Source: Clostridia bacterium (GTDB lineage: Bacteria > Bacillota > Clostridia > Oscillospirales > UBA644). Taken from it: 32,456 nt of DNA. The notes beneath the pieces are model-generated. The model was not told the origin of the DNA. It searched no databases and saw nothing but the letters and a program-made list of their open reading frames with translations. Where the stretch lies: assembly GCA_017934975.1 (NCBI GenBank), contig JAGBIM010000026.1, positions 1-32,456 on the forward strand, given 5' to 3'. The first letter of the stretch is position 1; the number at the start of each line of letters is the position of its first letter. Made by a program: the position numbers and the translations under genes. Of the stretch, positions 1 to 7,816 are shown one piece after another.

Positions 1-190
1 ACCCGAGTCTGCCGTCCACTTTCCCGCCATGGGAAAGGGGAAGGGGGACCGACGGAAAGGGATTGCGAAGCAATTGCTTTTCGTTGGTGGAAGGGGTTTT
101 GCACGATAACGGAACGGCGAATACACTTTTTCGACAGTCTGTCCGCCTCGAACCGTTTGGTTCGGGGCGGTATGGTTTTATGCAACGCGT
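1..190. other. Non-coding stretch downstream of copA
   Basis: No convincing gene lies here. The short open frames are low-complexity and lack ribosome-binding sites. The stretch contains a 7-bp hairpin (CTTTCCC at 19-25 with GGGAAAG at 31-37), a perfect 12-bp palindrome AAGCAATTGCTT at 68-79, and the larger stem-loop at 143-170 listed separately. The density of small palindromes might mean a dispersed intergenic repeat, but no second copy is visible in this window. Confidence 0.5.
143..170 (-). terminator. Stem-loop after copA, possible terminator
   Basis: A 12-bp stem (143-154 with 159-170, one G-T pair) closes a 4-base loop, 21 bp beyond the copA stop codon. There is no clear T-tract on the minus strand. 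On the plus strand the stem is followed only by a loose T-rich stretch. It may end or protect the csoR-copA transcript, but it is not a textbook intrinsic terminator. Confidence 0.4.
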
Positions 191-394
191 TTACAGAGTG
201 GGATGGAAATCCTCGGCGCGGATGGCGTCGAGAAGCTGTTGAGCGGTCAGGGATTCCGCGTGGGTGACGAGAACGGTTTTGGCCGCCAGGTCCACGGAAA
301 TTTCCGTCACGGCGGGGAAGGCTTCCAGGGCCTTGCGGATGGTGCGCTCACAGTGGCCGCACATCATATCGGGAACGTTGATCAAAGTTTTCAT
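191..394 (-). CDS. copZ: Possible separately translated CopZ-like copper chaperone, nested in copA
   Basis: The last 67 codons of copA form a complete heavy-metal-associated domain that starts with its own Met and carries MMCGHC, the CopZ-type copper site. Just upstream, inside the copA frame, is AAAGGAGAT (about 402-410 on the minus strand), a near-perfect Shine-Dalgarno sequence placed about 9 bases before this internal ATG. The bases of that site encode the charged linker KKKEIKP. CopZ normally is a separate cytosolic protein of about 68 residues that hands Cu(I) to CopA and CsoR. The layout suggests either an ancestral copA-copZ pair fused by loss of the copA stop codon, or dual expression as fused domain and free chaperone. 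The domain is certain; independent translation is inferred. Confidence 0.5.
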   Translation of the reverse strand: MKTLINVPDMMCGHCERTIRKALEAFPAVTEISVDLAAKTVLVTHAESLTAQQLLDAIRAEDFHPTL

Positions 395-2674
395 GGGTTT
401 TATCTCCTTTTTCTTATGATTTTCTTGTTTGGAAACGAATTGGGGTAATTTCACCCGATTGAGACGCAGGGCGTTGCTCACCACGAACAGAGAAGACAGA
501 GACATGGCAGCGGCCCCCATCATGGGATTGAGGGTGATGCCGAGGGAGACGAAAGCCCCGGCCGCAAGGGGAATACAAAGGGCGTTATAAAAGAAGGCCC
601 AGAAGAGATTCTGACGGATGTTCCGCAGGGTCTCCCGTCCCAAAGCAAGAGCGGCGGGCACGGCGGTGAGGCGCTGATTCATCAGCACCGCGTCGGCGGA
701 ATCCACGGCAATATCCGTCCCCGACCCCACGGCGATGCCCAGATTGGCACGCACCAGGGCGGGCGCATCGTTGATGCCGTCCCCCACCATGGCCACGGGA
801 CCATCCTTCTGCAGGGCACGAATCACGTCTTCCTTCCCGTCGGGCAGGACGCGGGCGTGCACCTCGTCGATTCCCACGCGGGAAGCGATGGTGGCGGCAA
901 CCTGCTCGTTGTCCCCCGTCAGAAGAACCACCCGAAGGCCCATTTTTTTCAGTTCCCGCACCGCGTAAGCGCCGTCCTCTTTCACCCGGTCCGCCACGGC
1001 GATGATACCGAGAAACTGCCCGTCACGGGCAAAAAACAGAGGGGTTTTTCCCGCCGCAGAGAGTGCGTCCGCAGAGGTTTCTACGGGAATGGGGCAAGAG
1101 AGATTCACGTAATCCCGATTTCCGCCCCAGACCGCGCGCCCCTCCAGACGGGCGGTCAAGCCCTTTCCCGAAACGGCCTCAAAATCGGTCACTTCTTGGA
1201 AAGAAATTCCCTTTTCTTCCGCCGCCCGAACCACCGCTTCCGCCAAAGGATGCTCACTGTTTCGCTCCAGAGAAGCGGCCCATAGGAGCAACTCTTCCTC
1301 GGATATTCCCCGGGCGGGGAGAAGGTCGGTGACGGCGGGATGCCCTTCGGTGACGGTGCCGGTTTTATCCAGCACCACGGTCTGAATCCGTCCCGCCTCT
1401 TCCAGAGCGGCGGCGGTTTTGAAAAGAACGCCCCGCTTGGCGCCCACCCCCGTTCCCACCATGATGGCCACGGGCGTGGCAAGACCCAACGCACAGGGAC
1501 AACTGATAACCAACACGGAAATGCCGCGGGCCAGGGCGTATCCCGCCGTCTGTCCCAACAAAAGCCAGACTGCCGTCACCCCAAGAGCGACGAGCAGGAT
1601 GACGGGGACGAACACCCCTGCGATTTTATCGGCAATTTTCGCAATGGGTGCCTTGGTGGCCGCCGCATCGCTGACCCGTTGAATAATCTGGGAAAGTGTG
1701 GTATCCTCCCCCACCCGAGAGGCCTCGCACCGCAACACCCCCGACCGATTCAAGGTTCCCGCAAAGACGGGAGAGCCGATCTCTTTATCCACGGGGATGC
1801 TCTCCCCCGTCAGAGCCGCCTCGTTGACGGCGCTGAACCCGAAGCGAACCGTGCCGTCCACGGGAACCGTCTGCCCCGGGCGTACCAGAAACAAATCGCC
1901 CTTTTGCACCTGCTCCACGGGCAGAACGATCTCCTGCTCTCCGCGGATCACCGTGGCGGTTTTGGGGGCTAAATTCATCAAGCCCTCCAGCGCGTCGGTG
2001 GTCTTTCCTTTCGCCCGCGCTTCCAGAGTCTTCCCCACCAGAATCAAAGCAAGGATCATGGCGGCGGACTCAAAATACAAGCCGTGAAGCAGATGCCCCG
2101 CGGCGGCGGGATTTCCATCCAGCAGAAAATCCCCCATACGGAACAACTCGAAGGTACTGTATCCAAAAGCGGAGGCGGAGCCCAAGGCCACCAGCGTATC
2201 CATGTTGGGCGCCTTGTGCAGAACACCTTTCACCCCGTTGACAAAGAATTTCCCGTTGATCACCAAAACTGCGGCGGTCAAAAGCAATTCGATCAACCCT
2301 ACGGTCATGGGATTTCGCCCCAAAAAGTCGGGAAGGGGCCATCCCCACATCACGTGCCCCATGGACACGTACATCAAAACCGCCAAAAATCCCAAGGAGG
2401 AGACCAGACGTCCTTTGAGATTCTTTTCTTCTCTTTCGCTTCCCGACGCCATTTTAGCCGAGGTCTTTTTCCCTCCGTCGGCAGAGCTTGCGCCGTATCC
2501 CGCGGCCTGCACCGCAGAAATCACCTGCTCCGCAGAGGCGGTCCCTTCCACCGTCATGGAGCCGGTCAGCAGGTTCACCGCGCAGGACTCCACGCCCTCC
2601 ACGGCCCGCACCGCCTTTTCCACCCGACTGCTGCAGGCGGCACAACTCATGCCCGTTACACGATAGTTCGTCAT
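191..2674 (-). CDS. copA: Copper-exporting P1B-type ATPase with a C-terminal CopZ-like domain
   Basis: The protein is a Cu(I)-exporting P-type ATPase of the cytoplasmic membrane. An N-terminal heavy-metal-associated domain carries GMSCAAC (Cys 11 and 14). The transmembrane metal site CPC is near residue 393, TGES of the actuator domain near 290, the phosphorylated Asp of DKTGT near 436, the nucleotide-domain His-Pro near 475, and the hinge GDGIND near 632. The late-membrane MSLSS is typical of Cu(I) pumps. A second metal-binding domain with MCGHC is fused after residue 760, which makes the protein longer than a one-domain CopA. I prefer the ATG at 2674, six bases behind GAAGGG, over the ATG at 2680 that abuts it. 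The start lies 10 bp from the csoR stop, so the two genes form one operon controlled by CsoR. Identification is secure; the C-terminal fusion is the oddity. Confidence 0.96.
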   Translation of the reverse strand: MTNYRVTGMSCAACSSRVEKAVRAVEGVESCAVNLLTGSMTVEGTASAEQVISAVQAAGYGASSADGGKKTSAKMASGSEREEKNLKGRLVSSLGFLAVLMYVSMGHVMWGWPLPDFLGRNPMTVGLIELLLTAAVLVINGKFFVNGVKGVLHKAPNMDTLVALGSASAFGYSTFELFRMGDFLLDGNPAAAGHLLHGLYFESAAMILALILVGKTLEARAKGKTTDALEGLMNLAPKTATVIRGEQEIVLPVEQVQKGDLFLVRPGQTVPVDGTVRFGFSAVNEAALTGESIPVDKEIGSPVFAGTLNRSGVLRCEASRVGEDTTLSQIIQRVSDAAATKAPIAKIADKIAGVFVPVILLVALGVTAVWLLLGQTAGYALARGISVLVISCPCALGLATPVAIMVGTGVGAKRGVLFKTAAALEEAGRIQTVVLDKTGTVTEGHPAVTDLLPARGISEEELLLWAASLERNSEHPLAEAVVRAAEEKGISFQEVTDFEAVSGKGLTARLEGRAVWGGNRDYVNLSCPIPVETSADALSAAGKTPLFFARDGQFLGIIAVADRVKEDGAYAVRELKKMGLRVVLLTGDNEQVAATIASRVGIDEVHARVLPDGKEDVIRALQKDGPVAMVGDGINDAPALVRANLGIAVGSGTDIAVDSADAVLMNQRLTAVPAALALGRETLRNIRQNLFWAFFYNALCIPLAAGAFVSLGITLNPMMGAAAMSLSSLFVVSNALRLNRVKLPQFVSKQENHKKKEIKPMKTLINVPDMMCGHCERTIRKALEAFPAVTEISVDLAAKTVLVTHAESLTAQQLLDAIRAEDFHPTL

Positions 2675-2684
2675 AACCATCCCT

Positions 2685-2981
2685 TCATTTCATCAATTTT
2701 TGCAGGGTCTCAATCAATTCTTCCGCCGTTTCGGTTTTGCCTTCCCGCAAATCGTCGGTCACGCAGGTGCGGATATGAGCCCCCAAAAGCTCCCGATTAA
2801 AGGCGTTCAACGCCGCGTTGACGGCACGCACCTGAATCAGGATATCGGTACAGTAGGCCTCCGATTCCACCATATTACGGATTCCGCGCACCTGCCCCTC
2901 AATGCGGCTCAGGCGGTTCAAAAGCCCCTTTTGCTCCGCGGCGGTGCGTTTTTTCGTTTTCTTGCAACAACATTGTTCCAT
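2685..2981 (-). CDS. csoR: CsoR-family copper-sensing repressor
   Basis: This 98-residue all-helical regulator belongs to the CsoR/RcnR family. Its Cu(I) ligands are visible as Cys44, His69 and Cys73, with the 25- and 4-residue spacings of Mycobacterium tuberculosis CsoR (Cys36, His61, Cys65). The helix around LNRLSRIEGQVRGI is the family's DNA-binding face. An unusual N-terminal triple Cys (residues 4-6) could bind extra metal. Family members release DNA when Cu(I) binds. The ATG at 2981 follows GAGGTG. The gene is first in its operon with copA, and the operator in its promoter (3015-3031) implies autorepression. The ligand set separates it from the nickel (RcnR), formaldehyde (FrmR) and sulfide (CstR) sensors. 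Confidence 0.93.
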   Translation of the reverse strand: MEQCCCKKTKKRTAAEQKGLLNRLSRIEGQVRGIRNMVESEAYCTDILIQVRAVNAALNAFNRELLGAHIRTCVTDDLREGKTETAEELIETLQKLMK

Positions 2982-3009
2982 GGTTTCACCTCGTTATGAA
3001 TCTACCCTT

Positions 3010-3038
3010 ATTATATACCCCCACGGGGTATTTGTCAA
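3010..3038 (-). promoter_or_regulatory. csoR-copA promoter with CsoR operator in the spacer
   Basis: On the minus strand TTGACA (3033-3038) and TATAAT (3010-3015) are both perfect consensus and lie exactly 17 bp apart. The spacer is almost filled by an inverted repeat, ATACCCC (3015-3021), three bases, GGGGTAT (3025-3031). GC-rich ATACCCC/GGGGTAT palindromes are typical CsoR operators. A repressor bound here would cover the spacer and touch the -10, so copper-relieved repression of a very strong promoter is expected. Confidence 0.88.
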
Positions 3039-3128
3039 GGGCAAAAAAGTGAATTTTTTATAAAACCGTAAATCATAAATCCTTGCCACGGTTGCGTTTT
3101 TTGAAAAGCACTTGCAAAAGATCAAAAA

Positions 3129-3281
3129 ATGTGTTATACTTATGATAAGCAGTCCCGCGTGGTGAAGCGCACCGTAATTTCTCTGTCCGGCACCACCGAA
3201 ACGGAAGAGGTCTTCTCTTACGATGGAGCAGAGAACGTCACAGCAGACAGCAATCACATCCTTTTATGTTCCATTCTTTAA
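3129..3281 (+). pseudogene. Remnant of an Rhs/YD-repeat protein
   Basis: A 50-codon open frame encodes a YTYDKQSRVV stretch and later FSYDGAENVTADSN. This spacing of Tyr-Asp and Gly/Ala-Asn-Val-Thr is characteristic of the YD repeats in Rhs and wall-associated toxin-delivery proteins, which are normally over 1000 residues long. The frame is closed upstream by TGA at 3102 and ends at TAA at 3279, so only about one repeat and a half survive. There is no ribosome-binding site. The surrounding DNA is AT-richer than the neighbouring operons. I read it as debris of a former Rhs locus; a chance resemblance is possible. Confidence 0.45.
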
Positions 3282-3397
3282 TAGATGACAATCTTGAATT
3301 TGACAACAACCCTACTTGGGGATATCAAAAAATAAAAGAATTGGCAAAAACGGATTTCAACTATGAAGTCATTGTGGAATCGGAGTGGAACACATGA
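3266..3397 (+). CDS. Small ORF coupled to the zinc-ribbon protein, possible gene fragment
   Basis: This 43-codon frame overlaps the end of the Rhs-like remnant in another reading frame. Its TGA overlaps the ATG of the next gene (ATGA at 3394-3397), an arrangement usual for translationally coupled genes. The peptide is acidic, contains WGYQKIKELAK and has no domain I recognise. No Shine-Dalgarno sequence precedes its ATG, and the frame stays open further upstream, so it may be the tail of a longer broken gene such as an Rhs-associated immunity gene. That role is a guess from position only. Confidence 0.35.
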   Translation: MFHSLIDDNLEFDNNPTWGYQKIKELAKTDFNYEVIVESEWNT

Positions 3398-3717
3398 ATT
3401 TTAGGAAGATGATATATAGCAAATGTCCGAATTGTAAGGAACACGGTCTTTTAGGTTGGAAAATGGCTGGGACAGTCAGAAACCCAACGTTAACTTGCAA
3501 ACATTGTGGAAAAAAGTACGAATTCAATGCAGGGCTATCGTTAATTTTCACCGTAGCTGCCTTTGCCGGAATGTTTTTTCTTTACAGCAAAGTAGCACCA
3601 CTTTTCAGTGACATGCCGGAAATTCTCTCGATTCTGCTTCACTTTTTGTCTTTTGCCATTATGATGACAGTAATATATTTAATCAACTATTTTGCTCCGT
3701 TGGAAGAGAAAGAATAG
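3394..3717 (+). CDS. Small membrane protein with N-terminal zinc ribbon
   Basis: The product has 107 residues. CPNC (Cys 11 and 14) and CKHC (Cys 35 and 38) form a four-cysteine zinc ribbon, followed by two hydrophobic segments at about residues 47-66 and 75-100 and a charged tail. The zinc ribbon is expected in the cytoplasm. I choose ATG 3394 because GGAG (3382-3385) lies eight bases upstream; the GTG at 3385 would sit inside that site. It overlaps the preceding small ORF by four bases and is followed by a strong terminator. Base composition is AT-rich compared with the flanking operons, in keeping with acquisition together with the Rhs-like debris. I do not recognise the family, and the function is unknown. 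Confidence 0.72.
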   Translation: MNFRKMIYSKCPNCKEHGLLGWKMAGTVRNPTLTCKHCGKKYEFNAGLSLIFTVAAFAGMFFLYSKVAPLFSDMPEILSILLHFLSFAIMMTVIYLINYFAPLEEKE

Positions 3718-3755
3718 AAAACCGTTCTTGATTCTAAGATAATAAATAAGTCGAC

Positions 3756-3783
3756 AAGGGCCCGAGTTTCCTCGGGCCCTTTT
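3756..3783. terminator. Intrinsic terminator between convergent genes
   Basis: A perfect 11-bp GC-rich stem (3756-3766 with 3771-3781) and a TTTC loop are followed by Ts on the plus strand. It ends the zinc-ribbon gene, 38 bp after its stop. It lies only 6 bp beyond the stop of the minus-strand glycoside hydrolase, so it probably serves both, although the minus-strand T-tract is weak. Confidence 0.85.
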
Positions 3784-3789
3784 GCGGTT

Positions 3790-5544
3790 TTATTCTTCTT
3801 CGATTTTTGCTTTGCGGGTGTTGATTTCGTGGAAAATAGCGGGATCGAATTTGAAGCGGCGATTATAAGTCAGAAGACCGTTGCATTCCTGCTCCACGTC
3901 GGTCAGCTGGGTATAGCAAAGCCCCATAATATGCTCGTTGTCCAGCAGGGCGTCGGTCAAGCCCTTGTAGCGGGCGATGAATTCCTCTTCGCTCTTCACC
4001 GAAACGCCGTAGCCCCAGGAATCGGTGGGAGAATCCGTATCCCAGCCGATGCCGCCGTATTCACTGACGAACACGGGGGTGCCGTCGTAAACCTGCCGCT
4101 TGGGTTCCTTGCGATAGACCTGATCCACCACGAGACCCTCGTCGATCTTCGCGTAGTTTGCGGCGAATTTTTCGGGATTCTGCTCGTAATCGTGCACGTC
4201 CCAAAGGCCGCAATGAACCACGTGATAGTTGCCGCTGGTGTCGATGCAGGGACGGGTGGGATCGGTATACTTGGTGGCGCGGTAGATCATGTCGACCACG
4301 TCGTCACACTGATTGGCGTTGCCCTCGTTGAACAGATTCCAGGTTTCGTTGAAGGGGCACCAGCCGATGACCGAGGGATGGGAGAAGTCCCGCTCCACCG
4401 CCTCCAGCCATTCCCGCAGATAATTCTTCACGCAGGAGGCGTTGGAGATGTCGATTCCCCAGGAGGGGTATTCGCCCCAGAGCAGATAGCCCAGACGGTC
4501 TGCCCAGTAGAGGTAGCGGGGGTCGAAAACCTTCTGATGCATCCGGGCACCGGTGAAGCCCAGTTGCAGGGAATATTCGATGTCCTTTTTCAACGCCTCG
4601 TCGGAGGGTGCGGTATAAATTCCGTCGGGGAAGAATCCCTGATCGAGAATATAACGGCCGAAGAAGAGTTTGCCGTTGAGGGTCATGCCCTTGTCGGTAA
4701 GCCCCACCTCACGCAGACCGAAATAGCCGTCAAAAGCGTCGACGATGGCTCCGTTCTTCCGCAAAATCACGGAAAGATCGTAAAGCCGTCCCTGTCCGAT
4801 TTCCCACAGATGGGTCTCCTTCAGGGGAAGCGTGACGGTGGTGGCACAGCCGTTGACGGTGGCGGTAACGTATCCCATATGTACCCCTTCGTAGGAGGCG
4901 GAAAGGGTCAGTTGGGTGCCCATGGCGGCACTTGTGGTCTGGAATTGAATCGTCACCGCGCCGTTTGCCACGTCGGGATAGACCCGATAGGTTACCACGC
5001 GAGCCGCGTCAACGGGCTCCAGCCATACCGACTGCCAGATTCCCGTGGTGCGGGTATAAAAACAGCCGTGGGAGCCGAATTCAAGGCTCTGCTTTCCGCC
5101 GGGCTGCTTGCAGGAACGCACGTCGTCGAAGGCGGAAAGAACGATCACGTTCTCCCCTTCGGTCAAGGCGTCGGTAATATCAAAGGAGAAGGGAGTATAG
5201 CCGCCCTGATGGGTGCCGATCTTCTTGCCGTTGACGTACAGAGTGGCAAGATAATCCACCGCGCCGAAGTGAATCACGGTTCGCTTTCCTGCAAATTCCG
5301 CAGGCAGCGTCACGGTCTTGCGGTACCAGACGCAGTTCATGAAATCCGTGTTTCCCACGCCGGACAGAACGCTTTCGGGGCAGTAGGGAACGGTGATTTT
5401 TCCATCCAAGGAAGGACGGTTCCAATACTTTTTCGCTTCGCCCACCAGAGCGTTGTCGATTTCAAATTCCCATTCGCCGTTCAAGCAAAGCCAATCCTTG
5501 CGAACCAACTGGGGACGGGGGTATTCCAAGCGCAAATCTACCAT
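3790..5544 (-). CDS. Glycoside hydrolase family 2 (beta-galactosidase/beta-glucuronidase type)
   Basis: This 584-residue enzyme has the GH2 order. A jelly-roll sugar-binding domain (about 1-180) begins with the typical LNGEWEFEID and later has the WYRKT strand and TRTTGIWQSVWLE. An immunoglobulin-like domain (about 180-280) and a TIM barrel follow. The acid/base is Glu400 in CPFNETW and the nucleophile is Glu495 in VSEYGG, the standard GH2 pair for retaining hydrolysis. There is no signal peptide, so it acts in the cytoplasm on imported oligosaccharides. The substrate cannot be fixed from sequence; beta-galactoside, beta-glucuronide and beta-mannoside are all possible. The ATG follows AGGAGATC. 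It is the last gene of the tex operon, 36 bp after the lipoprotein gene. Confidence 0.9.
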   Translation of the reverse strand: MVDLRLEYPRPQLVRKDWLCLNGEWEFEIDNALVGEAKKYWNRPSLDGKITVPYCPESVLSGVGNTDFMNCVWYRKTVTLPAEFAGKRTVIHFGAVDYLATLYVNGKKIGTHQGGYTPFSFDITDALTEGENVIVLSAFDDVRSCKQPGGKQSLEFGSHGCFYTRTTGIWQSVWLEPVDAARVVTYRVYPDVANGAVTIQFQTTSAAMGTQLTLSASYEGVHMGYVTATVNGCATTVTLPLKETHLWEIGQGRLYDLSVILRKNGAIVDAFDGYFGLREVGLTDKGMTLNGKLFFGRYILDQGFFPDGIYTAPSDEALKKDIEYSLQLGFTGARMHQKVFDPRYLYWADRLGYLLWGEYPSWGIDISNASCVKNYLREWLEAVERDFSHPSVIGWCPFNETWNLFNEGNANQCDDVVDMIYRATKYTDPTRPCIDTSGNYHVVHCGLWDVHDYEQNPEKFAANYAKIDEGLVVDQVYRKEPKRQVYDGTPVFVSEYGGIGWDTDSPTDSWGYGVSVKSEEEFIARYKGLTDALLDNEHIMGLCYTQLTDVEQECNGLLTYNRRFKFDPAIFHEINTRKAKIEEE

Positions 5545-5580
5545 AAAAAAGATCTCCTATCTTTTTATTTTTCAAAAATA

Positions 5581-6405
5581 TTATGCCGCGTCATTCGACG
5601 TATCGGAATCTTCCGTCCCTTCCGTTGAAGGAACTTCCGGCTCCGCCTCGGTGTATTCCTCCGCATCGGAGGGAACGGAAACGGTGACGCCCTCGGTCTT
5701 GATATCGGTGAATTTCACCTCAAAGGTCAGAAGGGCTTCCACGCCGCCCGAAAGGAAGGTCACGTCTCCGCCCACGGTCACCTTCTGCAAAGCTCCTTGG
5801 GCAGAAAAGCCCAACGTCACGTAGAAATCCGACGTGCGCAGCAGACGGGGCGCCTCTTCCCCTTCCCCTGCCTTCAGAACCGAGGAAAGATTCAGAAGGG
5901 AGGTCATATCACTCTTGGGGTCGGACAAAACCACCTGATAATCCCCCTGCTCACTGCGCAACAGCGTGCGGGTGGCGAAAAGCTCCGTATCCTTCAGAAG
6001 GAAAGGAACCTGCTGACCGAAGGCCTCGTCCGCATCCTCCGCCGTAGCGGCACCCTTTACGCGGACACCCAAGGCGTTCACGTACAGAATTCCGTCCACG
6101 TAAACGAACCCGTAGGGCACAGAAACACCCTCTGCCACCGTTTCGGAATCCACGGAACAGTGATCTCCCACCACGGAAACGGAGGCGGTGGAGGAGATTT
6201 TCTCTCCGGCGACGTCGTAGTAGGCAACCATCTCATAGGACACGGCAGGTAGGTCCAGCCCTTTGTATCCCGCAAGAAGCTCCGCAACGGTTTCCGCGTC
6301 ACTCTTCCCTTGCAAGGAAGGGGTTTCGGGCGCGGCGGCGCAGGAAACGAGGGAAAACAAAGCCGCCAGGGCAAGGCAAAAACAGAGCAATTTTTTCTTG
6401 TTCAT
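5581..6405 (-). CDS. Predicted lipoprotein of unknown function
   Basis: The 274-residue protein starts with a Lys-rich n-region, a hydrophobic core and a lipobox LVSC, giving a lipidated Cys at residue 22, so it should be anchored outside the cell membrane. The mature part has alternating beta strands (for example ISSTASVSVVGDHC, then FVYVDGILYVNALG), loosely like LolA/LppX-type lipid-binding lipoproteins, but I cannot assign a family. The last 35 residues are acidic and rich in Glu, Thr and Ser. GGAGG sits at the right distance from the ATG, directly after the stop of the HAD gene 17 bp upstream. It is the fourth gene of the tex operon. It is not one of the seven propeller lipoproteins. Confidence 0.85.
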   Translation of the reverse strand: MNKKKLLCFCLALAALFSLVSCAAAPETPSLQGKSDAETVAELLAGYKGLDLPAVSYEMVAYYDVAGEKISSTASVSVVGDHCSVDSETVAEGVSVPYGFVYVDGILYVNALGVRVKGAATAEDADEAFGQQVPFLLKDTELFATRTLLRSEQGDYQVVLSDPKSDMTSLLNLSSVLKAGEGEEAPRLLRTSDFYVTLGFSAQGALQKVTVGGDVTFLSGGVEALLTFEVKFTDIKTEGVTVSVPSDAEEYTEAEPEVPSTEGTEDSDTSNDAA

Positions 6406-6421
6406 GAAAAACCTCCAAAGG

Positions 6422-7180
6422 TTAAGACAACGAAGATTCCAAGCGGTCGATCACGTCCCCGAGAGAACCGTTCTCACAGGAACAGACCACCTCTACGGCT
6501 TCGTTGAGAATTTCGGGACAGGCATTGGCGGGAGCAAAGGCTCGGTCCGCCGCGAGGAGCATGGAACGGTCGTTTTCATAATCGCCTACGGCAACGACGG
6601 TATGAACGTCTTCACAAAGCCGTCGCAGGCAATTCAGGCAGGAGCCTTTTCCGCCCAGGGGAGAAATAAATTCCACCCCCGTATCCCAACTGCGGGAAAT
6701 CCCGTAGCGGGAGCCAAACCGTTTCCGTGCGCAATCCCGAAAAGCACGGGCCACCGCTTCATCGGGAAAGGCGAAACACACGATCTTCAAAAGATCCCCG
6801 AGGGATTGATTCAAAAACGCCTCGGACACCTTCCCATCGGATACGGTGACATAGCCGCCCGTATAATGCAGATTTATTTTCCCCTCAAAGCCGTCCAGCC
6901 ATTCCAGTAAATTTCCGCAGCCGTCCAAGGGAAAGGTCCAGAGTGTTCGCCCCGTTTCCCCGTCCGCAATCACCGTTCCGTTGGCAGAAATGACGGGTGC
7001 GTTGGGACGGATCGGAAAAATCTCCCAATAGGGTGCCATCCGTCCCGTGGCGAAGGTAAACCGTCCCCCTTCCGCCTGAAAGCGGGCAAGGGCCTCCAGA
7101 TTGCGGGCGGGAACCTCCCCACCCGAAGCAAAGGTTCCGTCAATGTCGGAACAAATCAAAAAGCCGTCAAAGCGTCCCAC
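6422..7180 (-). CDS. Cof-type HAD-superfamily phosphatase
   Basis: The 252-residue protein carries the haloacid-dehalogenase motifs: I, SDIDGT with Asp12 nucleophile and Asp14; II, FATGR; III, a Lys in GGKGS; IV, VGDYEND. The large insertion between motifs II and III is the C2B cap of the Cof/IIB group, enzymes that dephosphorylate sugar phosphates, FMN or other small phosphorylated metabolites in the cytosol. Substrate cannot be assigned. The start is a GTG at 7180, only two bases after the stop of the upstream membrane protein gene, and its Shine-Dalgarno GAGG lies in the end of that gene, so translational coupling is likely. It is the third gene of the tex operon. Confidence 0.88.
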   Translation of the reverse strand: MGRFDGFLICSDIDGTFASGGEVPARNLEALARFQAEGGRFTFATGRMAPYWEIFPIRPNAPVISANGTVIADGETGRTLWTFPLDGCGNLLEWLDGFEGKINLHYTGGYVTVSDGKVSEAFLNQSLGDLLKIVCFAFPDEAVARAFRDCARKRFGSRYGISRSWDTGVEFISPLGGKGSCLNCLRRLCEDVHTVVAVGDYENDRSMLLAADRAFAPANACPEILNEAVEVVCSCENGSLGDVIDRLESSLS

Positions 7181-7182
7181 GG

Positions 7183-7791
7183 TTATTCCTCAACCACTTC
7201 TCCGTCTACCTCCACGGTGCCGTCCAGCTCGGGCTTAGGCTCCTCCGAAGGCTCCTCCTGGGCATTGGCAAAGATCGCGTAACGCACCACGGAATACAGA
7301 TTCTGCATCCCGTCCAGAAGAACCGATACGCCCAGAAGAACGATAATCACGTTTCCGCTGAAGAAATTCGTGATAATGACAATCAGAATTCCGAAGGCCA
7401 TGACCACCAGAGCCGAGATCAGAACCCCCAGCCAGTCGGTCTGCTTGGCACGGCGAGCCTGAAAGGCGTTTTTCAGCTTAAACATCCCGTCCAGAAGAAT
7501 CAGGATTCCCGCAAACATATAGACGTAATCCATCACGACGGTGCGGCAGACGATCAGAATAAAGCCGAACATGGCCAAAAGCACGCCTACCAGCATGGAA
7601 TCCACCAGCGCGGCTCGGGAGAAGAAATGGCTGATGACCTTGGCAATCCCGAACAGGATCAGACCGCCCCCCGCAATAAAGCCCAAGGCCGACGCGATAA
7701 ATCCGGGAGCACAGATCAGCAGAAGTCCAACGCCCATGATCACCAAAGCAGAAACGAGATAAAACCAACGAATTTTTTGAACACCCTTCAT
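7183..7791 (-). CDS. DUF308/HdeD-like membrane protein
   Basis: The 202-residue protein has six hydrophobic helices arranged as three pairs in an internal repeat, each with small-residue-rich motifs such as LGFIAGGGLILFGIAK and MFAGILILLDGMFKLK. This pattern is typical of the HdeD/DUF308 family. In Escherichia coli HdeD is tied to acid resistance at high cell density; the role in Clostridia is unknown. The C-terminal 30 residues are strongly acidic and probably cytoplasmic. GGAAGGAAC precedes the ATG. It lies 25 bp after tex and 2 bp before the HAD gene, in one operon. Confidence 0.85.
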   Translation of the reverse strand: MKGVQKIRWFYLVSALVIMGVGLLLICAPGFIASALGFIAGGGLILFGIAKVISHFFSRAALVDSMLVGVLLAMFGFILIVCRTVVMDYVYMFAGILILLDGMFKLKNAFQARRAKQTDWLGVLISALVVMAFGILIVIITNFFSGNVIIVLLGVSVLLDGMQNLYSVVRYAIFANAQEEPSEEPKPELDGTVEVDGEVVEE

Positions 7792-7816
7792 TTTTTTTGT
7801 TCCTTCCTTTTTTCGT

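Noticed and set aside
1..107. Short plus-strand open frame at the left edge (ends TAA near 107)
   Set aside because: It is low-complexity Lys/Gly/Arg sequence with no recognisable domain, and it passes through obvious palindromes.
3829..5628. Open frame of 599 codons on the plus strand opposite the GH2 gene
   Set aside because: It is fully antisense to a gene with clear catalytic motifs, lacks family motifs of its own and arises from GC-rich codon use.
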